This document shows positions 30,495-40,933 of a stretch of 64,000 nt of DNA, in pieces. The position numbers were made by a program, and so were the translations under genes. Within the stretch, counting starts at the first letter, position 1. Each line of letters starts with the position of its first letter. The notes below the pieces were generated by a model. The model ran no database searches. It was not told the DNA's origin and saw only the letters and a program-made list of their open reading frames with translations. Source of the stretch: Crocinitomicaceae bacterium (lineage in GTDB: Bacteria > Bacteroidota > Bacteroidia > Flavobacteriales_D > Crocinitomicaceae); contig JANQWC010000028.1 of assembly GCA_030730025.1 (NCBI GenBank), positions 1 through 64,000 on the forward strand, read 5' to 3'.

Positions 30495-31293
30495 ATACCC
30501 CAATCATTCGTTTCTTTTTGTGCTGTTGAGCTTTCTCATGTTGGCTTGTCGCAAACAGGAAAGTTATCCTGAAGTGCAGATTTTTGGCCATGCGGGTATG
30601 GGTATGGACATTGGCATGAGCGCTTTTCACGACAATTCCATAGAGTCGATACAATTGGCCTTGAGTTTACCAACCATGGATGGTGTCGAGGTGGATGTGC
30701 GCATGAGTGCAGATGGCACGCTTTGGTTGTATCATGAAAACAAGCTTGAAGCGCACACAGATGGAGCCGGTTGTATTTTTGAAACGAGCGATGCTGAACT
30801 CGAACATTTGCGCTACAAAAGTTTACACCGCGAAAAACTCGCGCGCCTCGATCAAATTTGGCCGTTTCTGCAGCCAGGGCACTTGCTCATTTTAGACCTC
30901 AAACACTGGAACGAATGTACAGCGGGTTATGTTGACATGGAACAATTTAAAGCGGCCCTCTACGAAATTCCCATTCAATATAGAACTCAAATTATTCTTG
31001 ATTCATCCAATCCAAATTGGTTGACCGCCTTGAGTCAAGATTTCAAGGTGGTGTTTTCTACCGTAACTTTTGATGAAGGGCTCAAGCAACTCGAAAAAGT
31101 ACCCGCACTAGCTGGTCTGATGATGCGCAGCAAGGACATCACGGCCGAGCAAATAGCCTATTTGAAAACGCAGGGCAAAGAAAGCTATCTTTTTGAAATG
31201 CGCTCGAGTAAAAAACAAAGGGCCGCTTTACAAAAGCAGCCCTCGGCGATATTAGCTGATGACCCGCGCGGTGCGTTGGTCATTAGGGATTGA
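30487..31293 (+). CDS. glycerophosphodiester phosphodiesterase-like lipoprotein
   Basis: Lipobox FLMLAC; FGHAGMGMDIGMSAFHDNSIESIQLAL...GVEVDVRMSADGTLWLYHE; GTG start overlaps upstream stop. Confidence 0.75.
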   Translation: MRKYPNHSFLFVLLSFLMLACRKQESYPEVQIFGHAGMGMDIGMSAFHDNSIESIQLALSLPTMDGVEVDVRMSADGTLWLYHENKLEAHTDGAGCIFETSDAELEHLRYKSLHREKLARLDQIWPFLQPGHLLILDLKHWNECTAGYVDMEQFKAALYEIPIQYRTQIILDSSNPNWLTALSQDFKVVFSTVTFDEGLKQLEKVPALAGLMMRSKDITAEQIAYLKTQGKESYLFEMRSSKKQRAALQKQPSAILADDPRGALVIRD

Positions 31294-31295
31294 AT

Positions 31296-32378
31296 TTAAG
31301 CCTTGTAAAAAGGCAGTTTTGTCACTTTTGCTTTGATTCCTTTTTCTCTGATTTCGATGAAAATTTCTGAATCGAGTGCGCTGTGTGAGGTGTGCACATA
31401 GCCTAGGCCAATTGCAATTTTCATACTTGGCGACATCGTGCCAGAAGTAACCTTGCCGATCACGGCTCCGCTCGCATCTAAAATAGGGTAGTCGTGGCGT
31501 GGAATACCGCGGTCGATCATTTCAAAAGCAACGAGTTTTCTAGTAACCCCAGCTTCTTTTTGGTCTTTTAAGAATTCGGAGTCTGTGAAATCTTTGGTGA
31601 ATTTGGTGATCCAGCCAAGGCCGGCCTCTAAAGGTGAGGTGCTGTCGTCGATGTCGTTGCCGTATAAGCAAAAGCCCATTTCCAAACGAAGGGTGTCGCG
31701 CGCAGCAAGGCCAATAGGCTTGATGCCCCAGTTGGCGCCGGCGTTAAATACGGCGTCCCAGAGTTTTTCGGCGTCTTCGTTTTTAACGTACACTTCAAAA
31801 CCGCCCGATCCAGTATAACCTGTAGCCGAAACCATCACGTTTTCAATGCCGGCAAAAGTACCGTATTGGAAAGTATAGTAGGTCATGTTGCTCAGGTCAA
31901 TAGCAGTGAGGCTTTGCATGGCTTCTGCAGCTTTCGGGCCTTGAATCGCGAGCAAAGAATAACCATCTGATAAATTTTCCATTTCTACACCGAGGTCGTT
32001 GTGGCTGGCAATCCAGTTCCAGTCTTTTTCGATGTTGGACGCATTGACGACAATAAAGTAAGTTTCGGCGTCGATGCGGTAAATAATGAGGTCGTCTACG
32101 ATACCGCCTTTGCCGTTGGGCATGCAGCTATACTGTGCTTTGCCGTCAAAAAGAACGGAAGCGTCGTTGGTGCATACTTTTTGGATGAGGTCGAGGGCTT
32201 TTGGCCCTTTTAACAAGAACTCACCCATGTGGGAAACATCAAAAACACCCACGCCATTGCGAACGGTGTCGTGTTCGGCATTGACGCCTTCGTACTGTAC
32301 GGGCATGTTATAACCAGCGAAAGGCACCATTTTGGCGCCGAGTTCGATGTGTTTGTGGCTGAGGGCTGTATTTTTCAT
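31296..32378 (-). CDS. gcvT: glycine cleavage system aminomethyltransferase
   Basis: [47 protein letters not shown]. Confidence 0.96.
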   Translation of the reverse strand: MKNTALSHKHIELGAKMVPFAGYNMPVQYEGVNAEHDTVRNGVGVFDVSHMGEFLLKGPKALDLIQKVCTNDASVLFDGKAQYSCMPNGKGGIVDDLIIYRIDAETYFIVVNASNIEKDWNWIASHNDLGVEMENLSDGYSLLAIQGPKAAEAMQSLTAIDLSNMTYYTFQYGTFAGIENVMVSATGYTGSGGFEVYVKNEDAEKLWDAVFNAGANWGIKPIGLAARDTLRLEMGFCLYGNDIDDSTSPLEAGLGWITKFTKDFTDSEFLKDQKEAGVTRKLVAFEMIDRGIPRHDYPILDASGAVIGKVTSGTMSPSMKIAIGLGYVHTSHSALDSEIFIEIREKGIKAKVTKLPFYKA

Positions 32379-32379
32379 G

Positions 32380-32946
32380 TTATCCTTTGACGCGTTCTAC
32401 GTAAACGCCTGTGCGTGTATCAATTTTGATGACCTCACCATTGTCAATAAACAACGGAACGCGTACTTCTGCGCCGGTTGCGATGGTGGCTGGTTTCATC
32501 GAGTTGGTTGCGGTGTCTCCTTTGACGCCTGGCTCGGTGTAGGTTACCTCCGAAATGATATACATCGGAAGCTCCACAACAAGCGGCATTTCTTCTTCGG
32601 CATGGTAAAGGATGTTGACGGTCATTCCCTCTTGCAAGAAACCTGGTTTTTCGACCATTTTGAGCGGGATATTGACTTGCTCAAAAGATTCGTTGTTCAT
32701 GAAAATGTAATTGTCAGACTCTTGGTAGAGGTATTGGTATTCGCGGTTTTCGATGCGAACAGGTTCAATTTTGTGACCTGCCGAGAAGGTGTGGTCAAGG
32801 ACTTTTCCACTTTCAATTTGACGCATTTTGGTGCGTACGAACGCGGGGCCTTTACCGGGCTTCACGTGTTGAAATTCGATAATTTGAAAGAGTTTTTCGT
32901 TGTGCTTGATGCACAAACCGTTGCGGATATCTGCAGTATTTGCCAT
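32380..32946 (-). CDS. efp: elongation factor P
   Basis: [28 protein letters not shown]-like [11 protein letters not shown]. Confidence 0.95.
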   Translation of the reverse strand: MANTADIRNGLCIKHNEKLFQIIEFQHVKPGKGPAFVRTKMRQIESGKVLDHTFSAGHKIEPVRIENREYQYLYQESDNYIFMNNESFEQVNIPLKMVEKPGFLQEGMTVNILYHAEEEMPLVVELPMYIISEVTYTEPGVKGDTATNSMKPATIATGAEVRVPLFIDNGEVIKIDTRTGVYVERVKG

Positions 32947-33032
32947 AATTCTAATTCAATTTGAGGGCAAAGATAGCCGAATTCCTATTGTTATCAACAC
33001 ATTTAGTTTATAATTTCCGCCCATCAAGCGAC

Positions 33033-33060
33033 TTGCGAGCGCAATAGATTGTTATTTTTG
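33033..33060 (+). promoter_or_regulatory. candidate promoter for parE
   Basis: TTG (33033-33035), N17, TATTTTTG (33053-33060). Confidence 0.6.
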
Positions 33061-33085
33061 TTTGTTCCAAATTTTGTAAAGCTAC

Positions 33086-34978
33086 ATGGCTGAAAATCAA
33101 TACACCGAAGACAACATACGTTCCTTAGATTGGAAAGAACACATTCGTTTGCGTCCCGGAATGTACATTGGAAAGCTAGGCGATGGCGCTGCGGCTGACG
33201 ACGGTATTTATATCTTGGTCAAAGAAGTAGTCGATAACTGTATCGATGAATTCGTAATGGGCAACGGCAAGCGCATTGACATCAAAGTCAAAGACGGCAA
33301 AGTTTCTGTCCGAGATTATGGCCGCGGGATTCCACTTGGCAAAGTGGTCGAGGTTGTTTCCAAAATGAACACCGGCGGAAAGTACGACTCCAAAGCATTT
33401 AAAAAGTCAGTTGGTCTGAACGGTGTAGGTACAAAGGCAGTCAATGCGCTGTCTTCATATTTCATGCTTTATGCGGTTCGCGACGGCCAAAAAAAGACCG
33501 CTATTTTTGAGCGCGGTGAGCTCGTTTCAGAAACGGCCATAGAAGCCACCGAAGAAGGCAACGGTACCTATGTAGAATTTACCCCAGACGACACCATTTT
33601 CAAGAAGTACGCTTTCAAGACGGCCTACCTCGACAAAATGATGTGGAACTATTGCTACCTCAACAGAGGTTTGTCTATTTATTACAACGGCGAAAAGTTC
33701 AACTCCAAAGATGGTCTCAAAGATTTGCTTGAGAACAACATGGACGGCGATCCGCTTTATCCAATAATGCACCTCGAAGACGACGACATCGAAGTCGCTT
33801 TCACGCACGGCCGCACCTACGGCGAAGACTACTACTCTTTTGTCAATGGCCAGCACACCACACAAGGTGGTACGCACCAAAGCGCATTTAGAGAATCTGT
33901 CGCCAAAGTCATCCGAGATTTTTACAACAAAAACTACGAAGCCTCGGATATCCGTCAGTCTATTGTAGCGGCCATCGCCGTAAAGGTAGTGGAGCCTGTT
34001 TTTGAGTCCCAGACCAAAACCAAGTTGGGTTCTCAAGAAATTGAGCCGGGCGGAAAGTCCATGCGGGCATTCATCAACGACTTTCTCAAAGACAAACTCG
34101 ACAACTACCTGCACCGCAACCCAGATGTTGCCGAAATCATTGAAAAGAAAATCAAGCAATCTGAGCGCGAGCGCAAAGATTTAGCTGGCATCCGCAAATT
34201 AGCCCGCGACCGCTCCAAAAAAGCCAGCTTGCACAACAAAAAGCTGCGCGATTGCCGCACGCACCTCACCGACCTCAAAGACCAGCGCAGAGAAGACACC
34301 ACGCTGTTTATTACAGAAGGTGACTCCGCGAGTGGTTCGATCACGAAGTCTAGAGACGTAAACACGCAGGCGGTGTTCTCGCTGCGAGGTAAGCCGCTCA
34401 ACTGCTACGGCCTCACCAAAAAGGTTGTTTACGAAAACGAAGAGTTCAACCTCATTCAAGCGGCACTAGACATCGAAGAAGACATGGACAACCTGCGCTA
34501 CAACCGCATTGTCATTGCCACCGATGCCGATGTCGACGGTATGCACATCCGCATGCTCCTGCTTACGTTTTTCTTGCAGTTTTTCCCGGATCTTGTCAAG
34601 CGCAACCACGTTTATGTACTGCAAACACCACTTTTCAGGGTGCGCAACAAAAAGAAAACGATTTATTGCTACTCCGAAGACGAACGCCGCGCCGCAATGG
34701 CTGAACTCGGCAAAAATCCGGAAATCACGCGCTTTAAAGGCTTGGGTGAAATCTCGCCAGACGAATTCATTCACTTTATTGGCGAAGACATCCGTCTAGA
34801 GCCCGTGATCCTCACCAAAGACGCCTCCATTGATTCCATCTTGTCATATTTTATGGGTAAAAACACCCCAGAAAGACAAGATTTCATCATCGACAACCTG
34901 CGCGTCGAAAAAGACCTTCCCGAAACCCCAGCGGCCGACACTACAGAAGAAGCAACAACCACCGAATTAGCATCTTAA
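33086..34978 (+). CDS. parE: type IIA topoisomerase subunit B (ParE-like)
   Basis: [39 protein letters not shown]. Confidence 0.92.
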   Translation: MAENQYTEDNIRSLDWKEHIRLRPGMYIGKLGDGAAADDGIYILVKEVVDNCIDEFVMGNGKRIDIKVKDGKVSVRDYGRGIPLGKVVEVVSKMNTGGKYDSKAFKKSVGLNGVGTKAVNALSSYFMLYAVRDGQKKTAIFERGELVSETAIEATEEGNGTYVEFTPDDTIFKKYAFKTAYLDKMMWNYCYLNRGLSIYYNGEKFNSKDGLKDLLENNMDGDPLYPIMHLEDDDIEVAFTHGRTYGEDYYSFVNGQHTTQGGTHQSAFRESVAKVIRDFYNKNYEASDIRQSIVAAIAVKVVEPVFESQTKTKLGSQEIEPGGKSMRAFINDFLKDKLDNYLHRNPDVAEIIEKKIKQSERERKDLAGIRKLARDRSKKASLHNKKLRDCRTHLTDLKDQRREDTTLFITEGDSASGSITKSRDVNTQAVFSLRGKPLNCYGLTKKVVYENEEFNLIQAALDIEEDMDNLRYNRIVIATDADVDGMHIRMLLLTFFLQFFPDLVKRNHVYVLQTPLFRVRNKKKTIYCYSEDERRAAMAELGKNPEITRFKGLGEISPDEFIHFIGEDIRLEPVILTKDASIDSILSYFMGKNTPERQDFIIDNLRVEKDLPETPAADTTEEATTTELAS

Positions 34979-34979
34979 C

Positions 34980-37673
34980 ATGGCAGAAGACGAAATCGAA
35001 GACCAAATGCCACAAGAAGAAAGCGGGCATAATCCATTTGAAAAACAGCACGTGGACGACAAAATTGTCCCGCTCAATGGCTTGTACCAAAGTTGGTTCC
35101 TGGATTATGCAAGTTATGTCATCTTGGAGCGTGCCGTACCTAGTTTATACGATGGCCTCAAGCCCGTACAGCGCCGCATTTTGCACTCCATGCGCGAGAT
35201 GGAAGACGGCCGCTACAATAAGGTCGCCAATATCATCGGCAACACCATGAAGTACCACCCACACGGCGATGCCTCCATCGGCGACGCCTTGGTGCAAATT
35301 GGTCAAAAAGACCTCATGATCGACTGCCAAGGGAACTGGGGCAACACCCTCACCGGCGACGGCGCTGCGGCAGCCCGTTACATCGAGGCGCGTTTGAGCA
35401 AATTTGCCTTGCACGTGGCCTTCAACCCGAAAACCACCAACTGGTTGTCATCTTACGATGGCCGAAACAAAGAACCGCAACAACTGCCCATGAAGTTTCC
35501 TTTGCTGCTCGCACAAGGAGCTGAAGGAATTGCCGTCGGGATGGCCTGTAAGTTTTTGCCCCACAACTTCATCGAGCTCATCGAGCAGTCTATCAATCAT
35601 TTGCGCGGCAAAAAAGTAGAGATCTTGCCCGATTTCCCCAATGGCGGAATGGCCGACTTCTCGGGCTACAACGACGGCCTGCGCGGCGGACGTGTGCGCA
35701 TCCGTGCTAAAATCCGCAAGGTCGATAACAAAACGCTCATCATCAATGAAATTCCATACGGAACCACCACCACTTCATTGATAGAATCCGTGATCAAAGC
35801 CAACGACAAAGCCAAGATCAAGATCAAGAAAATCGAAGACAACACCTCTTCTGAGGCCGAAATTATCGTGCATTTGGCTCCGGGTGTCTCGCCAGACAAC
35901 ACCATCGACGCACTTTATGCCTTTACCGACTGCGAGGTTTCTGTTTCGCCCAATTCGTCTATCATCGACGGCGAGCGCCCGCGCTTTATGGGCATTACCG
36001 AAATCCTGAAGGTCAATACGGATCATACCGTAATGTTGCTCAAGCTCGAACTCGAAATCAAATTAGATGAGCTCGAGCGTCAGTGGCATTTCTCCACTTT
36101 AGAGAAGCTCTTCATCAACCACGAAATGTACATCGAGTTCAAGCATTACAGCGACCGCGAGGCCCTCTATGTTTATCTCTACGAGCGTTTCAAACCCTAC
36201 AAAAAGCAGCTCCTTCGCGAAATCCAAGACGAAGATTTACAAAAGCTGACGCAGATCCCCATGATCCGCATCACGCGCTTCGACGCCGACAAAGCCGACG
36301 AAGCCTTGCTCAAAATAGAGGAGGAGATGCAGCAGGTCAAGCATCATTTAGCCAATTTGGTTGAATACGCCATCGATTACTTCAAAGACCTCAAAAAGCG
36401 TTTTGGAGCAGGCCGCGAGCGCAAGACCGAAATCAAAACCTTCGATACCATTACGGCCAGCAAGGTCATTATTGCCAATCGCAAACTCTACGTAGACTAC
36501 GAAGAAGGCTTTATTGGTTATGGCCTCAAAAAGAACGAACCCGTATCCGATTGCTCTGAAATCGACGACGTCATTTGCTTTTTCTCTTCTGGCAAGCTGA
36601 TGATCACCAAAGTAGCCGATAAAAAGTTCATCGGCAAAGGCCTCATTTACGCCAACGTCTGGAAAAAAGGCGATACGCGCACCATTTACCATCTGTTCTA
36701 TCAAGACGGCACCGGCGGCCCTACCATGATGAAGCGTTTTTACGTCAATTCCATCACCCGAGACACCGAATACGACCTCACAAAAGGCACCAAAGGATCC
36801 AAAATGCTTTATTTCAGCGTGCATCCGAATGGCGAAAGAGAAGTCATTAGTGTTTTGCTGCGTCCGCGTCCGCATCTCAAGCGCCTGCGTTTTGACATCG
36901 ACCTCGGTGCGCTGCTCATCAAAGGCCGCAACTCTGCGGGTAACCGTGTCACCAAAGAAATCATTCAAAAAATTGTCCAAAAAGAGGTGGGAGGCTCTAC
37001 ACTTGCGGCCCGTAAAATTTGGTACGATACCGTTGTGGGGCGCCTAAACGACGAAGGCCGCGGCAAGTTTTTGGGTTCATTCAAAGGCGAAGACCGCATC
37101 TTGACACTCTACAAAAACGGCGAATACCGCCTCAGTACCTTTGATTTGGCCACGCACTTCGACGAAGACATGATCCACATCGAAAAATGGATCCAAGACC
37201 GCCCGATTTCAGCGGTTTACTACGACGCCGAGAAAGAACTGCACTACGTCAAGCGCTTTGTCTGTGAAGTAACCCAAGACAAACGCGTGAGTTACATTTC
37301 TGAAGCACAAGGCTCTTACCTAGATGTCGTTTCTACGGCATTCCGCCCCGAGGCCCGCATTGTCTTCAATAAATTGCTCAAAGAAACCAAGAACCTGCCA
37401 GATCAAGTCCTCCATTTAGCGGACCTCATCGATGTCAAAGGCATGAAAGCGCAGGGCAATCAAATGACCAAAATGAAGGTCAAAGAAATTGTCTTGACCC
37501 ATCCAATCGATGAGAGCCCAGAGCCTTGGCCAGTAGAAGAAGCGCTTGAAATCGAGGACCAACAAGCCGAAGAAGAAGCCGAACCAGCCAGCATGGAGTG
37601 GGACCTCTCCAAAAAAGAAGACGACAACCCGGATCAAATTCCACTATTCGACGAAGCGCCAGAGGCCGAATAA
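34980..37673 (+). CDS. parC: type IIA topoisomerase subunit A (ParC-like)
   Basis: YASYVILERAVPSLYDGLKPVQRRILHSM, KYHPHGDASIGDALV. Confidence 0.92.
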   Translation: MAEDEIEDQMPQEESGHNPFEKQHVDDKIVPLNGLYQSWFLDYASYVILERAVPSLYDGLKPVQRRILHSMREMEDGRYNKVANIIGNTMKYHPHGDASIGDALVQIGQKDLMIDCQGNWGNTLTGDGAAAARYIEARLSKFALHVAFNPKTTNWLSSYDGRNKEPQQLPMKFPLLLAQGAEGIAVGMACKFLPHNFIELIEQSINHLRGKKVEILPDFPNGGMADFSGYNDGLRGGRVRIRAKIRKVDNKTLIINEIPYGTTTTSLIESVIKANDKAKIKIKKIEDNTSSEAEIIVHLAPGVSPDNTIDALYAFTDCEVSVSPNSSIIDGERPRFMGITEILKVNTDHTVMLLKLELEIKLDELERQWHFSTLEKLFINHEMYIEFKHYSDREALYVYLYERFKPYKKQLLREIQDEDLQKLTQIPMIRITRFDADKADEALLKIEEEMQQVKHHLANLVEYAIDYFKDLKKRFGAGRERKTEIKTFDTITASKVIIANRKLYVDYEEGFIGYGLKKNEPVSDCSEIDDVICFFSSGKLMITKVADKKFIGKGLIYANVWKKGDTRTIYHLFYQDGTGGPTMMKRFYVNSITRDTEYDLTKGTKGSKMLYFSVHPNGEREVISVLLRPRPHLKRLRFDIDLGALLIKGRNSAGNRVTKEIIQKIVQKEVGGSTLAARKIWYDTVVGRLNDEGRGKFLGSFKGEDRILTLYKNGEYRLSTFDLATHFDEDMIHIEKWIQDRPISAVYYDAEKELHYVKRFVCEVTQDKRVSYISEAQGSYLDVVSTAFRPEARIVFNKLLKETKNLPDQVLHLADLIDVKGMKAQGNQMTKMKVKEIVLTHPIDESPEPWPVEEALEIEDQQAEEEAEPASMEWDLSKKEDDNPDQIPLFDEAPEAE

Positions 37674-37756
37674 ACATCCTTGAAATAAATGAGCAATATC
37701 ATTTTTTTGCCGAAAGTGCTTTGCTTATTTTTGTATGTATCTAAAAAAAGCAGCAA

Positions 37757-39124
37757 ATGAACGTGCTCAAAGCAGACCGCATCAACTACCTCAATATCGG
37801 CTTAATGCTCATCACCGCGGTGTTGGCGTATTATTTTCCATTTGAAACTTTTCTTTTGGCCTATGCATACTTAGGGCCTTTGCATTACCTCACCGAAATC
37901 AGTTGGCTACACGATCGCCAGTATTACGCAAAAGGCAAGTGGGACTTCCTCGTTCTGCTCATCGTTGGTGTTTTGCTATCCTATGCCGCCTTCGCCAAAG
38001 ATTTCGGCTTCAGTAAAGATGTCTACGACTACTTTGTCGAGATGAATCTCTTCGATAAACTCTTGGTTTTTGCCTTGTTTGCCTCTATTTTATTTGCCTT
38101 GGTCAAGAGTCTTTGGATCAAATTGGGCGCCATTTTCTTGCTCTACATCTTTGTGGGTGGCTGGCTCAGCCCCGAACGCGCGCAAGCAAACGCAGATAGC
38201 ACCACCATTTTTGCACTCACTGCACTCATCCCGACACTCATTCACGTCTATGTCTTTACCGGCTTGTTTATGCTTTACGGCGCGCTCAAAAGCCGCAGTG
38301 TTTCGGGCATGTGGCAAATGGTGGGTTTTGTCGCTATTCCGCTGTTGTTGGTCTTTAGCCTTCCGGTCGATACCAAAGACGCGTTCTTGTCTAACTACGG
38401 TAAAGATGCTTACTATGCAAAGGGCGACGGATTTTACAACACCAACTACCTCATTTTAGATCATTTTGACCTCATCGAGGAGCAGAAGCTCACCAATAAA
38501 GAATACCTCGACATCATCACCAAAGAGGGCAACAAAAGCTACTTTTTGCGCCAAGGGCTCATCGATACAGCTGCTTTTTATGCGCACACCGACTCACTCA
38601 CCAAAATTGCAGACCGCCCATTTGTGGTCAAGCCAATGGCGATCAACACCGCCAATTTAGCGCCGCAATTTCAATACGACCACCTGTTGTATTTCTTCGA
38701 TACCTCGAGTCGCTACATCAATAGCATCAATGAATACCGCTTTGAGCCTTTGCCGAGAAAGGTCATGAAATCGCGCACTAAAAAAGAAATCGATGGCCTC
38801 ATTTATTTCTCAGAGGTCGGCATCATGCTGATGCGCTTCATCGCCTTCGCATACCTTTATCACTACCTTAACTGGTTCAGCAAAACCGAAATCATTCGCT
38901 GGCACAAAGTTCCTAAAGTGCGCTTTATTTTGGTGCTTGTAACCTGGATTGCTTCTTCAGCTTTCTACGCCTACGACTACTCTTTAGGCCTCAGCTTGTT
39001 GTTTTTCTTGAGCTTTTCTCACGTCTTGCTCGAGTTTCCACTCAATATTGTTTCTATAGTTGGCATCGGGACCGAATCGCTTTCGATTTTCAAAAATGGC
39101 TTCAAAAAACCGCTCAAATCCTGA
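37757..39124 (+). CDS. uncharacterised polytopic membrane protein with HxxxE motifs
   Basis: 455 aa, many hydrophobic segments; GPLHYLTEISWLHDR and SFSHVLLEFPLN. Confidence 0.8.
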   Translation: MNVLKADRINYLNIGLMLITAVLAYYFPFETFLLAYAYLGPLHYLTEISWLHDRQYYAKGKWDFLVLLIVGVLLSYAAFAKDFGFSKDVYDYFVEMNLFDKLLVFALFASILFALVKSLWIKLGAIFLLYIFVGGWLSPERAQANADSTTIFALTALIPTLIHVYVFTGLFMLYGALKSRSVSGMWQMVGFVAIPLLLVFSLPVDTKDAFLSNYGKDAYYAKGDGFYNTNYLILDHFDLIEEQKLTNKEYLDIITKEGNKSYFLRQGLIDTAAFYAHTDSLTKIADRPFVVKPMAINTANLAPQFQYDHLLYFFDTSSRYINSINEYRFEPLPRKVMKSRTKKEIDGLIYFSEVGIMLMRFIAFAYLYHYLNWFSKTEIIRWHKVPKVRFILVLVTWIASSAFYAYDYSLGLSLLFFLSFSHVLLEFPLNIVSIVGIGTESLSIFKNGFKKPLKS

Positions 39125-39154
39125 TTTTTTTTAACAAATTTTACGCGTAATCCC

Positions 39155-40270
39155 ATGCTCAAACTCACTTCCTTTTTAGGCGCTTTTTTAAGCGTAAGCT
39201 TCTTGTTTGCCCAATTAGTCAATACTACTTCAGACGGTCGTTACACGCTGTCGTCAGAAGGCGCATCGTATTTTGCCAAACTTTCCTTGGATTGCACCTC
39301 TAAACCGACGCCTCACTACTACTACCAAGCATTGCGTCAGCCCGGAGATACCCAAACACCTACCGATATTTGGCCTTCTTTTTACGGTTGCTACGACTGG
39401 CACAGTGCTGTTCACAACCACTGGGCCTTGATCAAAATCCTCAAGACATATCCTGATATCCCTGAGGCTGCAGCTATTCGCGCCAAGTTAGACGAAAGCT
39501 TCAGCGTAGACAACATTCGCCAAGAGTACCAATACTTTGAAACCAACAAAGAGCGCTACGTATTTGAATTTCCTTATGGCCAAGGTTGGCTCTTGAAGGT
39601 GGCCGATGAATTGGCCAACTGGAATGACCCAGACGCCGAACGTTGGTTGCAAAACCTCGCGCCTTTGCACCATTTGTGTGCAGCCGCTGCACAAGTCATC
39701 TGGAAAGACATCAAAGAAGTGAAGTTATCAGGTTCGCACGACGCGCCTTCACTCAATCTTTCTTTTGCCATCGACTACGCCCGTACTTTTGGCGACGAAG
39801 ACCTCTTGAAAGTGGCGCTTAAAGCCAGCAAACGCTATTTTGGCAAAATGACCAACGCGCCTTTGCGTGCCGAGCCATTTGAATACGATTTCATGTCGGC
39901 TTCTTTGCTCGTTACCGACCTCATGCGCAAGGTATACGATACCGAAGATTACTTGGTGTGGTTGAAGAAATTTAGCCCGGGTTTATTTGCTGCGCAAACT
40001 GCAGGTAAAGATTTACAAATCAAAAAGACCGACAAACACGACGGCTATGAGTCTCACTGGGATGGCTATCACCTCAACCGCATTTGGTGTCTGAACGGCA
40101 TGCTCAAAACATTGCCTGCCGGAACGCTAGACGAAGCCACCAAAGCTGCATGGGTAACCAATATGAATGCCATGTGGGATTACGCACAAGAAAGCATCGG
40201 AAAAGGCAACTACGACATCGACCACTGGTTGTCGTCGTTCTCGGTATTTGCTTTAATCGGTTACGAGTAA
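39155..40270 (+). CDS. DUF2891 family protein
   Basis: HPxFYGCYDWHSAVHNHWAL-type motif (WPSFYGCYDWHSAVHNHWAL), signal peptide. Confidence 0.88.
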   Translation: MLKLTSFLGAFLSVSFLFAQLVNTTSDGRYTLSSEGASYFAKLSLDCTSKPTPHYYYQALRQPGDTQTPTDIWPSFYGCYDWHSAVHNHWALIKILKTYPDIPEAAAIRAKLDESFSVDNIRQEYQYFETNKERYVFEFPYGQGWLLKVADELANWNDPDAERWLQNLAPLHHLCAAAAQVIWKDIKEVKLSGSHDAPSLNLSFAIDYARTFGDEDLLKVALKASKRYFGKMTNAPLRAEPFEYDFMSASLLVTDLMRKVYDTEDYLVWLKKFSPGLFAAQTAGKDLQIKKTDKHDGYESHWDGYHLNRIWCLNGMLKTLPAGTLDEATKAAWVTNMNAMWDYAQESIGKGNYDIDHWLSSFSVFALIGYE

Positions 40271-40933
40271 AGCCACGCGCGAAAGCGCCCAATCTAATTG
40301 TTCTTCACGGCTCAGTGCGGAGGTGTCCAAGACCACCGCATCGGTTGCCTGCTTGAGTGGGCTTTCTGCTCGTGTACTGTCTTGGTGATCGCGGTCTAGG
40401 AGATTGTGTTGTACGGCCTCTTGATCGATGTCTTCACCTTTGGTCTTGAGTTCTGCTAAGCGCCGTTGGGTCCTGACTTCAATAGAAGCTGTTACAAATA
40501 TTTTGAGTTCAGCATTAGGGAAAACGACCGTCCCGATGTCTCTGCCATCCATTACAATGCCGCCACCAACGCTCATCTGCCGCTGGAGCTCTACTAATTT
40601 GGTACGCACGGCTTTGATTGCCGCAACCTTTGATACAACACGAGCCACTTTTGGTGAGCGAATGACCTCCGTGATGTCTTGGTTGTTGAGCCACACTTTT
40701 TGATCAGGGCTCAAGTTGATGGAGAGTTGATCAAGCTGCTTGAGCAACTGCGTGCTGTCTATTTCATCGTTTTCCGAAATAAATCCATTCTCTAAGCAAT
40801 AAAAGGCAACGGCGCGATACATCGCGCCGGAGTCTATAAAAGTATAATTGAGGGCTTTGGCGAGGGCTTTGGCAAGTGTACTTTTGCCGCAACCTGCATA
40901 GCCATCAATTGCTATGGTGATTTTCTTTTGCAT
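40253..40933 (-). CDS. cmk: (d)CMP kinase
   Basis: IAIDGYAGCGKSTLAKALA, DSGAMYRAVAFY, DGRDIGTVVFP. Confidence 0.95.
   Translation of the reverse strand: MQKKITIAIDGYAGCGKSTLAKALAKALNYTFIDSGAMYRAVAFYCLENGFISENDEIDSTQLLKQLDQLSINLSPDQKVWLNNQDITEVIRSPKVARVVSKVAAIKAVRTKLVELQRQMSVGGGIVMDGRDIGTVVFPNAELKIFVTASIEVRTQRRLAELKTKGEDIDQEAVQHNLLDRDHQDSTRAESPLKQATDAVVLDTSALSREEQLDWALSRVALLVTD

Noticed and set aside
32332-32964. 210-aa plus-strand ORF over efp
   Set aside because: Antisense to efp, which has full family landmarks
33527-34159. 210-aa minus-strand ORF inside parE
   Set aside because: Shadow ORF antisense to a confidently identified conserved gene; no recognisable motifs
36348-36980. 210-aa minus-strand ORF inside parC
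   Set aside because: Antisense shadow of parC caused by codon bias; no family motifs
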